A DNA stretch of 64,000 nucleotides. It comes from Gammaproteobacteria bacterium. GTDB taxonomy: Bacteria; Pseudomonadota; Gammaproteobacteria; VBWC01. Positions within the stretch are counted from its first letter, which is position 1; every line of letters starts with the position of its first letter. The notes beneath the pieces were generated by a model. That model searched no databases, was not told where the DNA came from, and worked only from the letters and a program-made list of their open reading frames with translations. The stretch is taken from NCBI GenBank assembly GCA_023266115.1, contig JAHFRU010000004.1:80001-144000 (forward strand), written 5' to 3'. The position numbers were made by a program, and so were the translations under genes. Positions 10,248 through 18,992 of this stretch are shown one piece after another.

Positions 10248-11452
10248 TTATCCGCGGTCAAAAACGTCTGCAACACGTATTCCGCGACATCGGCAATCTG
10301 CTGCTCATCAAGCACCTTGCCCCAGGCAGGCATCACCGTACCCGGCTTGCCGTGCTGAATCGCGTTGAACAACGCCGGGCGATTTAACGTCCGCCGCGCA
10401 TCCGGATGGACGAAATTACGCGGCGGCGGATTCAGCGATTCGGCACGCGGCCCCTTACCATCACCGTCGAGGCCGTGACAGACATAGCAGTTACTCCGGT
10501 AAAATTCGCCACCGGCCACCGCATCGCCAACCAACTTACGCGGGAACGGCGCCGCCATATCCACCGCCATCGCCTGCGCCATCTGCGCCTCGGTCACCGG
10601 CGGATGCCCCGCCAGCGGGGTATGGGGATCGGCGTCTCGCGCGTGCGTCGCCGGGGTGACGGATCCAGGCGCCGCCGCGCCCTCCGGGTCCAAGGTTTTC
10701 ATGAACGCCGCGCGAATGAAATCGACGACGGCCTCGATATCGGCCGCCGACAAGCGCTTGGTAAAAGACATCATCGCCGTGCCGGACCTGCCGTTGGTCA
10801 CCGACCGAATCATGCGCTCGCGCGTCAATTCCGCGTGTGTTTTCGCCGAGGTAAAATCGCGCGGCGCCGGATTAAGACTGGCCTGGGTCCACACTGCACT
10901 GTTGCCGTTATCGCCATGACAAGGCGCGCAGTTCTTGATATAGATATGCTGCCCGTGTTCGTGACCCGGGGCTGGCACCGGGCTCTTCGCCGCGGCCGCG
11001 ACCGGTGGCGCCGCTGCCTGCGGCATGGCGGCATGTGGCACCGCTGCGGACGGGGTCGCCGTCGAAGGCGCTGCGATCATAAACGTTGCACGTACGTAAT
11101 CGACAATGGTCGCGATCTGATCGGGCGACAGCCGCGTACCCCAACCCACCATCGCGGTACCCGGTCGGCCATTGGTCACCGAGCGGAGCATGCGCTCGCG
11201 GGTCAGATCTTTTCGGATGGCGGGATCGCGGAAATTGCGCGGCGGCGGATCCAGCGCGAGCTGTGCCCGGCCGGTGCCGTCGCCGTTTTCGCCATGGCAC
11301 GGCGCGCAGAATTTCTGGTACAGCATCTGGCCGGGCACCGCGTTCGGTGGCCCGCTATCCTCGTACGCGTCTGCCTGTGCAGCGGCAACAACCAACGCCA
11401 GTGCCGTTGCCAGCGCCGGCCGTAGATATTGATACGCGGTGGTTTTTCGCAT
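10229..11452 (-). CDS. Triple cytochrome c domain protein (N-terminal half of a probable hexahaem cytochrome)
   Basis: A 407-residue exported protein with a signal peptide (ALATALALVVAAAQADA) and three class I-like cytochrome c domains, each with CXXCH (CAPCH at 49-53, a second CAPCH, CYVCH) and a recurring tail (SVTNGRPGTAM, then DYVRATFM). Ala/Pro-rich linkers separate the domains. The frame ends ADKKKLTN immediately after nine A residues in the coding strand; the -1 frame continues with three more such domains. It is divergent from a pentahaem cytochrome. A periplasmic electron-carrying role is likely; no partner is identified. Confidence 0.85.
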   Translation of the reverse strand: MRKTTAYQYLRPALATALALVVAAAQADAYEDSGPPNAVPGQMLYQKFCAPCHGENGDGTGRAQLALDPPPRNFRDPAIRKDLTRERMLRSVTNGRPGTAMVGWGTRLSPDQIATIVDYVRATFMIAAPSTATPSAAVPHAAMPQAAAPPVAAAAKSPVPAPGHEHGQHIYIKNCAPCHGDNGNSAVWTQASLNPAPRDFTSAKTHAELTRERMIRSVTNGRSGTAMMSFTKRLSAADIEAVVDFIRAAFMKTLDPEGAAAPGSVTPATHARDADPHTPLAGHPPVTEAQMAQAMAVDMAAPFPRKLVGDAVAGGEFYRSNCYVCHGLDGDGKGPRAESLNPPPRNFVHPDARRTLNRPALFNAIQHGKPGTVMPAWGKVLDEQQIADVAEYVLQTFLTADKKKLTN

Positions 11453-11497
11453 TACGCGGAGAAATCAGTTAACTTTGTAAAGAAACAAAGGGTTGCG

Positions 11498-11526
11498 TTC
11501 ACTTTCCCGCTCGCATAGGGTATACT
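11498..11526 (+). promoter_or_regulatory. Predicted promoter of the pentahaem cytochrome gene
   Basis: TTCACT (11498-11503) and TATACT (11521-11526) with a 17-base spacer lie in the divergent intergenic region. The leader to the next start would be about 100 bases. The -35 match is moderate. Confidence 0.4.
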
Positions 11527-11644
11527 GCACCATCGATACGTCTGTATTGATCGACAAATCGACTCCGGCGAGCCCGTACAAATCAAAACAGGCCAGCCGA
11601 TAAACGGTAGTATAGCGGTTTTTGTGCCGAAAGCGCTTCCTGAT

Positions 11645-12430
11645 ATGCCAAAGTACCAGCCAGCAATGCGAATCCTCGGCCTGCTCACCGCAGTGGCCGC
11701 AGGTATCTGGGGCGCCACCGCGATCGGTGCGGACGACATCGATCCTAACATTATCATTCCCGAGAAAATCCTCGGCTCCAAGCACGATTTCACCGGACTG
11801 AACCGGCGCGCTGGCGTCGCGGCGATGCCTGGCCTCGCTTTCTCCGATTACGGCACGCCGTGCATCTATTGCCATATTCCGCCGGATGAGGAGGAAATCG
11901 GCAGTTCATTCATGGGCGGCATCCCCGGCTGGAACCGCTTTAAGCAGGCTGGCGACTCCTTTAGCACCTATGACAGCCGTACCCTGGATAACAAGGTTCG
12001 CACACCCAGTTCGATCAGCCTGCTGTGCCTGTCCTGTCACGACGGCACGATGGCAGTCGACATGACGGTGTTCAAACCGGACGGCTGGGACAGCGCCGAG
12101 GACGCCGCGCTGCATCTAAAACTGAACGGTGCAGACGACCTGGAAAGCTGCGGCAAGTGCCATAACGGTAACGCGGCACACAGTATTGCGATCAAGCACA
12201 TCGGTACCGACCTGACCAACGACCACCCGATCTCGATGGAATACGCCGGCCTGAATTTCAAGGATCAGGATTTTCGTCCGCCGGACACACCGTTCGGCTT
12301 CAACAACGGCATCAAGCTTTACGACAACCGGGTCGAGTGCGCGACCTGTCATAACGTGCACAATCCAGACGTCAAGCTGTTGTTGCGCGTTGGCGCCGAA
12401 CAGTTGTGCGAAACGTGTCACATCAAGTAG
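11645..12430 (+). CDS. Pentahaem doubled-CXXCH cytochrome c
   Basis: Exported multihaem cytochrome with five CXXCH motifs: CIYCH, CLSCH, CGKCH, CATCH, CETCH. The pattern CLSCHDGT, then NDHPIS, then VECATCHNVHNP and a terminal CXXCH is the same scaffold seen in the tetrahaem protein at 48.8-49.6 kb and in the first part of the undecahaem protein. The signal peptide is best read from MRILGLLTAVAAGIWGATA. No clear ribosome site separates the possible starts (GTG 11624, ATG 11645, ATG 11666); the first ATG is used. The end overlaps the following NHL lipoprotein, suggesting coupled synthesis. Confidence 0.88.
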   Translation: MPKYQPAMRILGLLTAVAAGIWGATAIGADDIDPNIIIPEKILGSKHDFTGLNRRAGVAAMPGLAFSDYGTPCIYCHIPPDEEEIGSSFMGGIPGWNRFKQAGDSFSTYDSRTLDNKVRTPSSISLLCLSCHDGTMAVDMTVFKPDGWDSAEDAALHLKLNGADDLESCGKCHNGNAAHSIAIKHIGTDLTNDHPISMEYAGLNFKDQDFRPPDTPFGFNNGIKLYDNRVECATCHNVHNPDVKLLLRVGAEQLCETCHIK

Positions 12431-13503
12431 TCGCGACGCGCTTTTCCATCGTATTCCCGTTTGTCGTCCTGCTGCTGGCAGGGTGCGCCACCACGCCGGA
12501 ACCGCCGCTGGCGCTGGTAATCCCGGTATTTCCGCCACCGCCGGCCGAACCGCGCTTCATTTATGAACGGACGATACGCTACAACGAGGATGTCGAAGGG
12601 CCCGACCGCGCCGAACGTTTCCGGCGCTTCGCCACCGGCGCGCCGCGCGAGGTACTCGGCCTGGTCAAGCCATACGATGTCGCGGTTTTCGAGGGGCGTG
12701 TTTACGTCACCGACACTGTCCAGCGCGAGGTCTTTCTGTTTGATGTCCCGGGCGGTCGATTCAGGGAAATCGGCAAGGAAAAGCCGGGGCTGCTAGTCAA
12801 ACCGATCGGCATCGACATTTCATCGACCGGCACCCTCTACGTGTGCGATGTATCGGCGCGCCGCATCATGGCGTACGATCTGGAAGGAACCTTTTTACAC
12901 AGCATCGGCGACGACAAAACCCTGAGCCGGCCTTCTGATATCGCGGTCAGCCCGGATGGCGCGTTGGTGTACGTGGTCGACGTTGGTGGTGTCGACAGCG
13001 ACCAACATCACATCCAGGTGTTCGATGCGGCGAGCGGGAATCTGCTTAACACCATCGGCAAACGCGGCAGCGCGGACGGCGAGTTTAATCTGCCGATCCA
13101 GGCCACAGTCGCGCACGACGGCACACTGTACGTCGTGGATAAAGGCAATTTCCGGGTACAGGCGTTCGACGCCGCAGGCAAGTTCAAGCGTACTTTCGGC
13201 ACCGCCGGACGGATGCCGGGCCAGTTTTTCAGCCCGAAGGGCATCGCCACGGATAACGACGGCAATGTGTATGTTGTCGACACCGCCTTTGGCAACTTTC
13301 AGATATTCAACGACCAGGGCGAACTGCTGTTGTACGTCGGCGATCGAGGCCAGAGCGGCGCGCCGGCGAAATATTTGCTGCCCGCCGGTATCGACGTCGA
13401 CAAGGACGGGCGCGTCTACGTCGTCGACCAGTTCTTCCGCAAGATAGACGTGTTCCGACCGGCCGGCCTCGATGCCAACGCCGGCTACCACGGAACACGC
13501 TAG
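12406..13503 (+). CDS. NHL-repeat beta-propeller lipoprotein
   Basis: A 365-residue envelope lipoprotein. The signal sequence ends in a lipobox (LLLAGC), followed by a Pro-rich linker and about six NHL-type blades with recurring G-x-LYVVD and F-x-x-PxGIA patterns (about 90-355). Start GTG at 12406 overlaps the pentahaem gene by 25 bases. The same lipoprotein type occurs twice beside the undecahaem cytochrome (40.4-42.6 kb), so cytochrome plus NHL lipoprotein is a repeated pairing here. The propeller may scaffold cytochromes in the envelope; this is inference. The TAG stop lies in the flank of an inserted repeat. Confidence 0.85.
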   Translation: MRNVSHQVVATRFSIVFPFVVLLLAGCATTPEPPLALVIPVFPPPPAEPRFIYERTIRYNEDVEGPDRAERFRRFATGAPREVLGLVKPYDVAVFEGRVYVTDTVQREVFLFDVPGGRFREIGKEKPGLLVKPIGIDISSTGTLYVCDVSARRIMAYDLEGTFLHSIGDDKTLSRPSDIAVSPDGALVYVVDVGGVDSDQHHIQVFDAASGNLLNTIGKRGSADGEFNLPIQATVAHDGTLYVVDKGNFRVQAFDAAGKFKRTFGTAGRMPGQFFSPKGIATDNDGNVYVVDTAFGNFQIFNDQGELLLYVGDRGQSGAPAKYLLPAGIDVDKDGRVYVVDQFFRKIDVFRPAGLDANAGYHGTR

Positions 13504-13680
13504 CAGGCTGTTGAAAAACAGCCTGCTAGCGGTGCAGGGACGCACCACCATTACCATTTTTCAAACAGGTTTTCATCTGCTTGAAAAATGAAGCAACGCA
13601 CCCCTTATATTTACAGGGTGACACTTTTTGCGTTGCGTGTTGAAAAAGGCCATGGACAGACTTTTTCAACTTCCTGCTAG
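13500..13680. mobile_element. MITE-like nonautonomous element with terminal inverted repeats
   Basis: CTAG occurs at both ends (13500-13503 and 13677-13680). Between them, CAGGCTGTTGAAAAA (13504-13518) and the complement of TTTTTCAACTTCCTG (13662-13676) agree at 13 of 15 positions. The inside is full of further inverted repeats: a 12-bp hairpin with GAAA loop (13501-13528), CATTTTTCAA/TTGAAAAATG (13555-13590) and GTTGAAAAAG/CTTTTTCAAC (13639-13670). There is no coding potential. This fits a MITE with a CTAG or TA target duplication. The first hairpin could also act as a terminator for the NHL gene, whose stop codon it contains. Confidence 0.6.
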
Positions 13681-13685
13681 TACTA

Positions 13686-16181
13686 CTACACGATCAGCTC
13701 AGCTTGCGCGACAGCGGGAAGACCCCGGTCGGATTCCACCAGCCAGCGCTTGAATTCGGGTAACGGCAGCGGCGGTGATATGAAAAATCCCTGCACGGCA
13801 TCACATTCGAGCGCGACCAGCGCATTGTAGGTTTCCTCGTTTTCGACACCTTCGGCAACGACCTGTAAACCGAAGTTATGGGCCAGATCAATCGTCGATC
13901 TGACGATCGCTGCGTCGTTGCCATCCCTCACCAGATCGATAACAAACGATTTATCGATCTTCAGCTCATCGACCGGCAACCGCTTGAGATAGCCCAGCGA
14001 CGAATAGCCGGTGCCGAAATCATCGATCGACAACCTCACGCCCATGCCACTGATACGCGCCAGAATCTTCTCGGCGCGCACCGGATTCTCCATCAGGTCC
14101 GTTTCGGTGATCTCCAGGCGCAGGTTGGCACACGGCACCGCGCGCTCCTCGAATATCCTCGCCAGCTGATCGGGAAACTCGTGATCCTGCAGATTGCGCG
14201 CAGACAGATTGACGGCGACCTCAAGATCGATGCCTTGCTTCAGGCAATCGGCGCACTCGCGAAGTGCCGCCTTTATCACCCATAAGGTCAGCGGCCGGAT
14301 CAGGCCACTATGTTCGGCCAACGGAATGAATTCGTCCGGATCCATCAGGCCGTGCTCAGGGTGGTTCCAGCGGACCAGGGCTTCCGCCGCGAACACACGG
14401 CCGGTGTCCAGCCGGATCTTCGGCTGGTAATGCACGACAAGCTGCCCGGCATCGATAGCTGAACGCAGATCGTTTTGCAGCGCCAGATAGCGCAGGCTGT
14501 GCGGATCGTCGGATACATCGTATACCGCGTGACCGCTGCGGGAACGTTTCGCACTGTACATCGCCACATCGGCGCGCTTCATCAGCATCGCCTGATCCTT
14601 GCCGTGCTCCGGATACATCGCGATGCCGATGCTCGCCCCGACATGCAGCGTCTGACCGTCGAAGGCAAACGGACGTTCCATGCCCGAGTTGATCTTCCTT
14701 GCGATCTGTCTGGCGTGCTCGACGTCCGCCGTCGGCAGCAGGATGGCAAATTCATCGCCGCCCAGACGAGCCACCGTATCGGATTCGCGGACGGAGGCAT
14801 AAATACGCTCGGCGACCTGTTGCAACAACTGGTCGCCGATGTGATGGCCGAGCGTATCATTGATCTCCTTGAACTGATCCAGATCAATCAGCAACAGCGC
14901 CAGCGGCTTGCGCTGACGCTCCGCGCCAAGAATGGCCTGATTGAGGCGGTCATAGAGCAATGACCGGTTCGGCAGATTGGTCAGAGCATCGTGCAGCGCC
15001 TGATATTCCAGTAACGCGGTCTGCTCCTTGCGCTCGGTGATATCGCGCATAATGCCGACCAGCCGGCGCCGGTCGCCGGTCCACATTTCGCTCAGCGACA
15101 GCTCCAGCGGAAATACCGTGCCGCCCTTGCGTCGACCGGACAGTTCCCGTGTTACGCCCACGACATCGGCATGCCCGGACTGCAGGTAATGCTGCAAATA
15201 CCCGTCGTGCAGCGAGCCAAGCGGCTCCGGCATGAGGACGCTCACATTCTTGCCGATGAGCTCCTCCATTGAATAACCAAACAGACGGCCAGCCGCCGGA
15301 TTCGCCGCCTCGATAATGCCCTGTTCGTCCATGGCGACGATGCCGTCGAGTACGTTGTCCATCACCGCGCGTATCTGAGCCTCGCTCTCGGCCAGCTTGT
15401 CCAGCATGCGATTAAACTGTACGGCGACATCGCCCAGCTCATCCTCGCGCGTGACGGGCAACTTGACGCCGCGTTCGCCGAGACCGACACGCGCAATCGC
15501 CGCGCGCAGCGTGGCCACCGGCCGCAATACACTCAGACGGATGGCAAACCACATCGCCGCACCCAGCACGATAGTCAAAAAACCGGAGATAGCCCACAGG
15601 CTACGGCGCATGTCGCGGATGCGTGTCTCCGCCTGTTCCGTGGAATGCTGCAGTTTGAAAACGCCGCGCAGCGGCGATTGCTCGTATCCATGACAGGCCA
15701 GACATTCCTTGCCGGTATCGATAGGCACAAATACGGTTAACGTACCGGCCTTTTCGTCCAGCACGGATGCCGTCCGGCCTTGCAACGCCCGCTCAAACTC
15801 CCCGGCGTATTTGCTTTCCAGTCTGCCCGGGGTAACCGGGTCGCGCCGGAACCGGTCCATACCGAGGAAGTCGTTGACCTGCTGCAACGTGCTCAGATCG
15901 GTGAAGGCCTCGCTGCCGTCGCGCCGCAATACATCGATGTCGAACAGACCTGGCGTATCGTTCATGCGATCAAGCCATTCGCGTGCCAGCGTACCCTGAC
16001 CGTTGAGCATCAGCGTCTGCAGGCTGGCCAGCATGGTATTCGCATGTACCTGCGTCTGACTCAACTCCTCTTCGTAGATAGTTGCCGTCAGCTGACGATC
16101 GAGCCAGAAGCCTGCCGCCAGCATCAGGGCGATCAGGGTCGACGAGATCACGAGTGTCAGACGGGTACCAAGACTGGTCAT
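13686..16181 (-). CDS. Membrane GGDEF-EAL protein with periplasmic haem-binding-like CXXCH, HAMP and PAS
   Basis: The ATG at 16181 gives 831 residues and avoids a long overlap with the next gene upstream. Order: membrane segment (8-26), periplasmic sensor with CLACH (160-164), second membrane segment (about 190-210), HAMP, PAS (VMDNVLDGIVAMDEQG), GGDEF and EAL. The GGDEF motif is intact (RLGGDEFAIL) with an RESD inhibitory site five residues before it. The EAL domain keeps EALVRW, NLSARN, DDFGTGYS and EGVE. It may therefore make and degrade cyclic-di-GMP in response to a periplasmic redox or ligand signal at a c-type haem. Haem attachment is inferred from the motif and the cytochrome-rich surroundings. 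Confidence 0.88.
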   Translation of the reverse strand: MTSLGTRLTLVISSTLIALMLAAGFWLDRQLTATIYEEELSQTQVHANTMLASLQTLMLNGQGTLAREWLDRMNDTPGLFDIDVLRRDGSEAFTDLSTLQQVNDFLGMDRFRRDPVTPGRLESKYAGEFERALQGRTASVLDEKAGTLTVFVPIDTGKECLACHGYEQSPLRGVFKLQHSTEQAETRIRDMRRSLWAISGFLTIVLGAAMWFAIRLSVLRPVATLRAAIARVGLGERGVKLPVTREDELGDVAVQFNRMLDKLAESEAQIRAVMDNVLDGIVAMDEQGIIEAANPAAGRLFGYSMEELIGKNVSVLMPEPLGSLHDGYLQHYLQSGHADVVGVTRELSGRRKGGTVFPLELSLSEMWTGDRRRLVGIMRDITERKEQTALLEYQALHDALTNLPNRSLLYDRLNQAILGAERQRKPLALLLIDLDQFKEINDTLGHHIGDQLLQQVAERIYASVRESDTVARLGGDEFAILLPTADVEHARQIARKINSGMERPFAFDGQTLHVGASIGIAMYPEHGKDQAMLMKRADVAMYSAKRSRSGHAVYDVSDDPHSLRYLALQNDLRSAIDAGQLVVHYQPKIRLDTGRVFAAEALVRWNHPEHGLMDPDEFIPLAEHSGLIRPLTLWVIKAALRECADCLKQGIDLEVAVNLSARNLQDHEFPDQLARIFEERAVPCANLRLEITETDLMENPVRAEKILARISGMGVRLSIDDFGTGYSSLGYLKRLPVDELKIDKSFVIDLVRDGNDAAIVRSTIDLAHNFGLQVVAEGVENEETYNALVALECDAVQGFFISPPLPLPEFKRWLVESDRGLPAVAQAELIV

Positions 16182-16240
16182 ATGCAACTCGGATAAATCA
16201 CGGGCGTCGTCACCGAAGCGCAACGACGGCGCGGTGTCAC

Positions 16241-17434
16241 TCAGTGACCGGCGATCCGGGCGACGCCGCCGAAACTGCCCACCCACATGGCGCCATCCTG
16301 AGTATTGGCCATCGAAAACACGTTGTCGGCAAACAGGCCGTCGGCCGTCGTCATCACGGTAAATCCGGCGTCGCCGTCATTCATCCGCGCCAGACCGCCG
16401 CTGGTGCCGATCCAGAGACGGTCCGATGGATCGATATAAAGCATGAAGATATGGTTCGCAGGCAATCCGTCGGCAGTCGTGTAATTACGCCACGTATCAC
16501 CGTCGAAGCGCGCCAGTCCACCACCCCAGGTGCCGCACCAGATCACGCCCTGCTTGTCGACCGCCAGCGAGATGATGTAATTGGGATTGTACGCCACCTT
16601 GACATCATCCATCCCCTGTTCGGCCTTCTGCCGCGCATGATGCTGCGATGCCTTGGCGGGATCGTTGGTGAACTTGATCGCGTCGCGCACCAGTTCATAA
16701 GGCGCGCCCAGGCCATCGCTGTGTTTCCAGTGGCGCCAGGCACCGTCCTTGAAACGTGTCAGACCCTCTTCGGTGCCAAACCACATCGTGCCGTCAGGAC
16801 CTTCGTCGGCGCTGTAGACCCACGGGTTCGGAATACCACCCTGGGTGTTTTCCATCGTGTAGATATCCCACTGCGACGGATCGTCGAGCCTGGCCCCGCG
16901 CACGCGATTGATACCCGACCAGGTGGCGATCCACAGATCACCGTTCGACGCGAGCTTCACGTCATAGACGAACTGATCCGCAAGTCCATCCGGAATATTG
17001 TAGTTACGCCATTTCTGTGTGGCCGGATCCAGCACGGACAGGCCGCCGCCGTAGGTGCCGACGAACACGCGGTCGCCGATCTTGCTGACGTGGAACACCC
17101 CGTTAGACAGAATGCCCTCGACGCGGTTGTCAAACACCGTCTCCTTGTCGGTCGACGGCTGGTAACGGATCACGCCGCCGGAGGTGCCGATCCAGACCAT
17201 GTCACCGTCGAGAAAAATACTTTTGACGTTGCGGTTGCCGACGCGAAAATGCATGAACCGCGAATCACTCGCCGCTGCGGCCGCCGCCGGTACTGCCTTT
17301 GCCGCATCGCCGCCGGGCAGTACCGCCGGGGCGGTAGCCGTGCCGTTACGCGCGGTAAACACATAGGCCCCGGCCACGGCAACGCCGAGTATCACTATGA
17401 AGATCGCGACCCATTGATAGCTGATTTTCACCAT
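16241..17434 (-). CDS. Membrane-anchored two-component-regulator-type propeller protein
   Basis: A 397-residue protein with an N-terminal membrane anchor (WVAIFIVILGVAVAGAYVF) and a periplasmic beta-propeller built from repeats of the form WIGTSGGVIRY, WFGTEEGLTRF and WCGTWGGGLARF. These repeats form the sensor propellers of hybrid two-component systems, but here there is no kinase or output domain. GGAGG precedes the ATG. It follows a paralogous lipoprotein and precedes the c-di-GMP enzyme, so it may modulate that sensor or act as an envelope scaffold. Function is not established. Confidence 0.8.
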   Translation of the reverse strand: MVKISYQWVAIFIVILGVAVAGAYVFTARNGTATAPAVLPGGDAAKAVPAAAAAASDSRFMHFRVGNRNVKSIFLDGDMVWIGTSGGVIRYQPSTDKETVFDNRVEGILSNGVFHVSKIGDRVFVGTYGGGLSVLDPATQKWRNYNIPDGLADQFVYDVKLASNGDLWIATWSGINRVRGARLDDPSQWDIYTMENTQGGIPNPWVYSADEGPDGTMWFGTEEGLTRFKDGAWRHWKHSDGLGAPYELVRDAIKFTNDPAKASQHHARQKAEQGMDDVKVAYNPNYIISLAVDKQGVIWCGTWGGGLARFDGDTWRNYTTADGLPANHIFMLYIDPSDRLWIGTSGGLARMNDGDAGFTVMTTADGLFADNVFSMANTQDGAMWVGSFGGVARIAGH

Positions 17435-17487
17435 CGGCCTCCGTCAGCCTTGTACACCGGCGCACCACACCGCGCCGGCGAGCTACG

Positions 17488-18597
17488 TCACTTTACCACG
17501 GCGCGAGAATCTACTTGCGCGACGACATTGACCCCGCCCCGCATGCCTGCCCATATCTGGTTTCCCGGCGCCGCGGCCACCGCATAAATCGTATTGCCGA
17601 TCAGTCCGTCACGGCGCGTCAGTGTTTGCCACGTCTTCCCGTCAAAGCGCGACAAACCGCTGTCGGTACCGAACCACAACGTACCGCTGTCATCCTCGGC
17701 GATGCTGAAGACGATGTTACCGGCCAGACCGTCCGCAGTCGTATAGTTGCGCCACTGCCTGCCGTCGAAAACGCTGACGCCACCACCCCAGGTACCGGCC
17801 CATATCGTGTCGTCGGCACGCACATGCACGGTGAAAACGTAGTTCGGGTTATACGTCGTCTCGCCGCTGGTAAACACGCTGGGATCGTGCCGCGCGCGGG
17901 TGCCGAGCCCGGTGTTGACGCTCAGCGGCCGGTTATCCTTGTTCGGCGCGCCGAGGCCGTCGGCATGGGTCCACGCCTGCCACTGCGTGCCATCATACAT
18001 GGACATGCCGCCTTCCGTGCCGAACCAGACACGGTCTTTCGAATCGATGCCGATACCATAGACCCACTCGTTGACGAGTTCCTTGACGTAATTCGTGAAT
18101 TTGCCGTCGCGGTCAAACCGGCTCACGCCATACCACGTGCCTATCCACAGTGCGCCGCTCGACTGCTCGCCGAACGCATACACCCAGTAATCGGCGAGGC
18201 CGTGCATCGGAAAGAACGTGCGCCATTCGCCGTTGCGGTAACGGGAAGCACCGCCGCCGTTGGTGCCGAACCAGGTATTGCCCTGCTGATCATTCGCTAT
18301 GGCGAACACATATTCGTTGGCCAGTCCCTGCTGCCGGGTAAACGTGTCCTTGACCTCGCGCGAGGCGAGATCGATACCGAGCACGCCTATCGACGTGCCT
18401 ACCCATAACCGATTGGATTTCGCGTCGACCGAGAATGAACGCACGTAGGCATTTTCACCGACACCGAATGTTTCCTCGACTTGCCAGGCAGCCGGCGCCG
18501 CTACCGGGACAAGCTTGTCGCCGCACCCCGCCAGTACCAGCGCAGCCGTCAACGCGCCCGCCGCGCGCAACGCATTAAAGGTGCCGGCACCAGGCAT
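17488..18597 (-). CDS. Propeller-repeat lipoprotein, paralogue of the following gene
   Basis: A 369-residue protein with a lipobox (ALVLAGC, about residues 19-25) followed by propeller repeats (LWVGTSIGVLGI, TWFGTNGGGASRY, LWIGTWYGVSRF, IWAGTWGGGVSVF). It clearly resembles the 16.2-17.4 kb protein, pointing to tandem duplication with one copy lipidated and the other membrane-anchored. The ATG overlaps the stop of the preceding monohaem cytochrome gene (ATGA), so the two are coupled. Function unknown. Confidence 0.8.
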   Translation of the reverse strand: MPGAGTFNALRAAGALTAALVLAGCGDKLVPVAAPAAWQVEETFGVGENAYVRSFSVDAKSNRLWVGTSIGVLGIDLASREVKDTFTRQQGLANEYVFAIANDQQGNTWFGTNGGGASRYRNGEWRTFFPMHGLADYWVYAFGEQSSGALWIGTWYGVSRFDRDGKFTNYVKELVNEWVYGIGIDSKDRVWFGTEGGMSMYDGTQWQAWTHADGLGAPNKDNRPLSVNTGLGTRARHDPSVFTSGETTYNPNYVFTVHVRADDTIWAGTWGGGVSVFDGRQWRNYTTADGLAGNIVFSIAEDDSGTLWFGTDSGLSRFDGKTWQTLTRRDGLIGNTIYAVAAAPGNQIWAGMRGGVNVVAQVDSRAVVK

Positions 18598-18938
18598 CAG
18601 CGCAATGTTCTCAGATAGGCGATGATGTCGAGGATCTGGTCATCGGTCAACAGGCCCTCGAACGCGGGCATGGCGACCTTGCCGGCCTTGATGGAGCTGA
18701 TCAGTGTCACATTCGGCTTGAACAGGCCTTCACCGCGCGAGAAGTCCGGCATACCGGGAAAATCCCCGCGGCCGCTGGCGCCGTGACAGCCCTCGCAGTG
18801 ACGCTGATAGAGCGTCGCGCCGGCGGTAACATCCGCGGCGAAGACCGGCGCGGATGCGAGCGCCAACCACATGACTAACAGTGCCGCGCCGACAGAATAG
18901 CCGCGTTTCACCAGAGATTGTGCCGTATTCATCGTCAT
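18597..18938 (-). CDS. Class I monohaem cytochrome c
   Basis: A 113-residue periplasmic cytochrome c. The signal peptide ends near APVFA; the mature domain has CEGCHG for haem attachment, a likely axial methionine in VAMPAFEGLL and the C-terminal helix ILDIIAYLRTL. It is a soluble electron carrier of the c5/c552 size. Its stop overlaps the start of the propeller lipoprotein, tying it to the sensor-like module downstream. Confidence 0.92.
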   Translation of the reverse strand: MTMNTAQSLVKRGYSVGAALLVMWLALASAPVFAADVTAGATLYQRHCEGCHGASGRGDFPGMPDFSRGEGLFKPNVTLISSIKAGKVAMPAFEGLLTDDQILDIIAYLRTLR

Positions 18939-18992
18939 TCCCCTCGTTTCAACCGACAGATCATTGCCACCCGTAGAATTCCTTCCGCGCCG

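Noticed and set aside
10406-11425. Plus-strand ORF of 339 residues, very His/Arg-rich
   Set aside because: Complement of the triple cytochrome domain gene; the His/Arg richness is a by-product of GC-rich antisense reading.
11549-11562. FNR-like box (TTGATCGACAAATC) upstream of the pentahaem gene
   Set aside because: Only the first half-site fits TTGAT-N4-ATCAA; the second half does not match.
16082-17587. Plus-strand ORF of 501 residues
   Set aside because: Antisense to the propeller gene and the GGDEF-EAL start; composition of a shadow frame with no recognisable motif.
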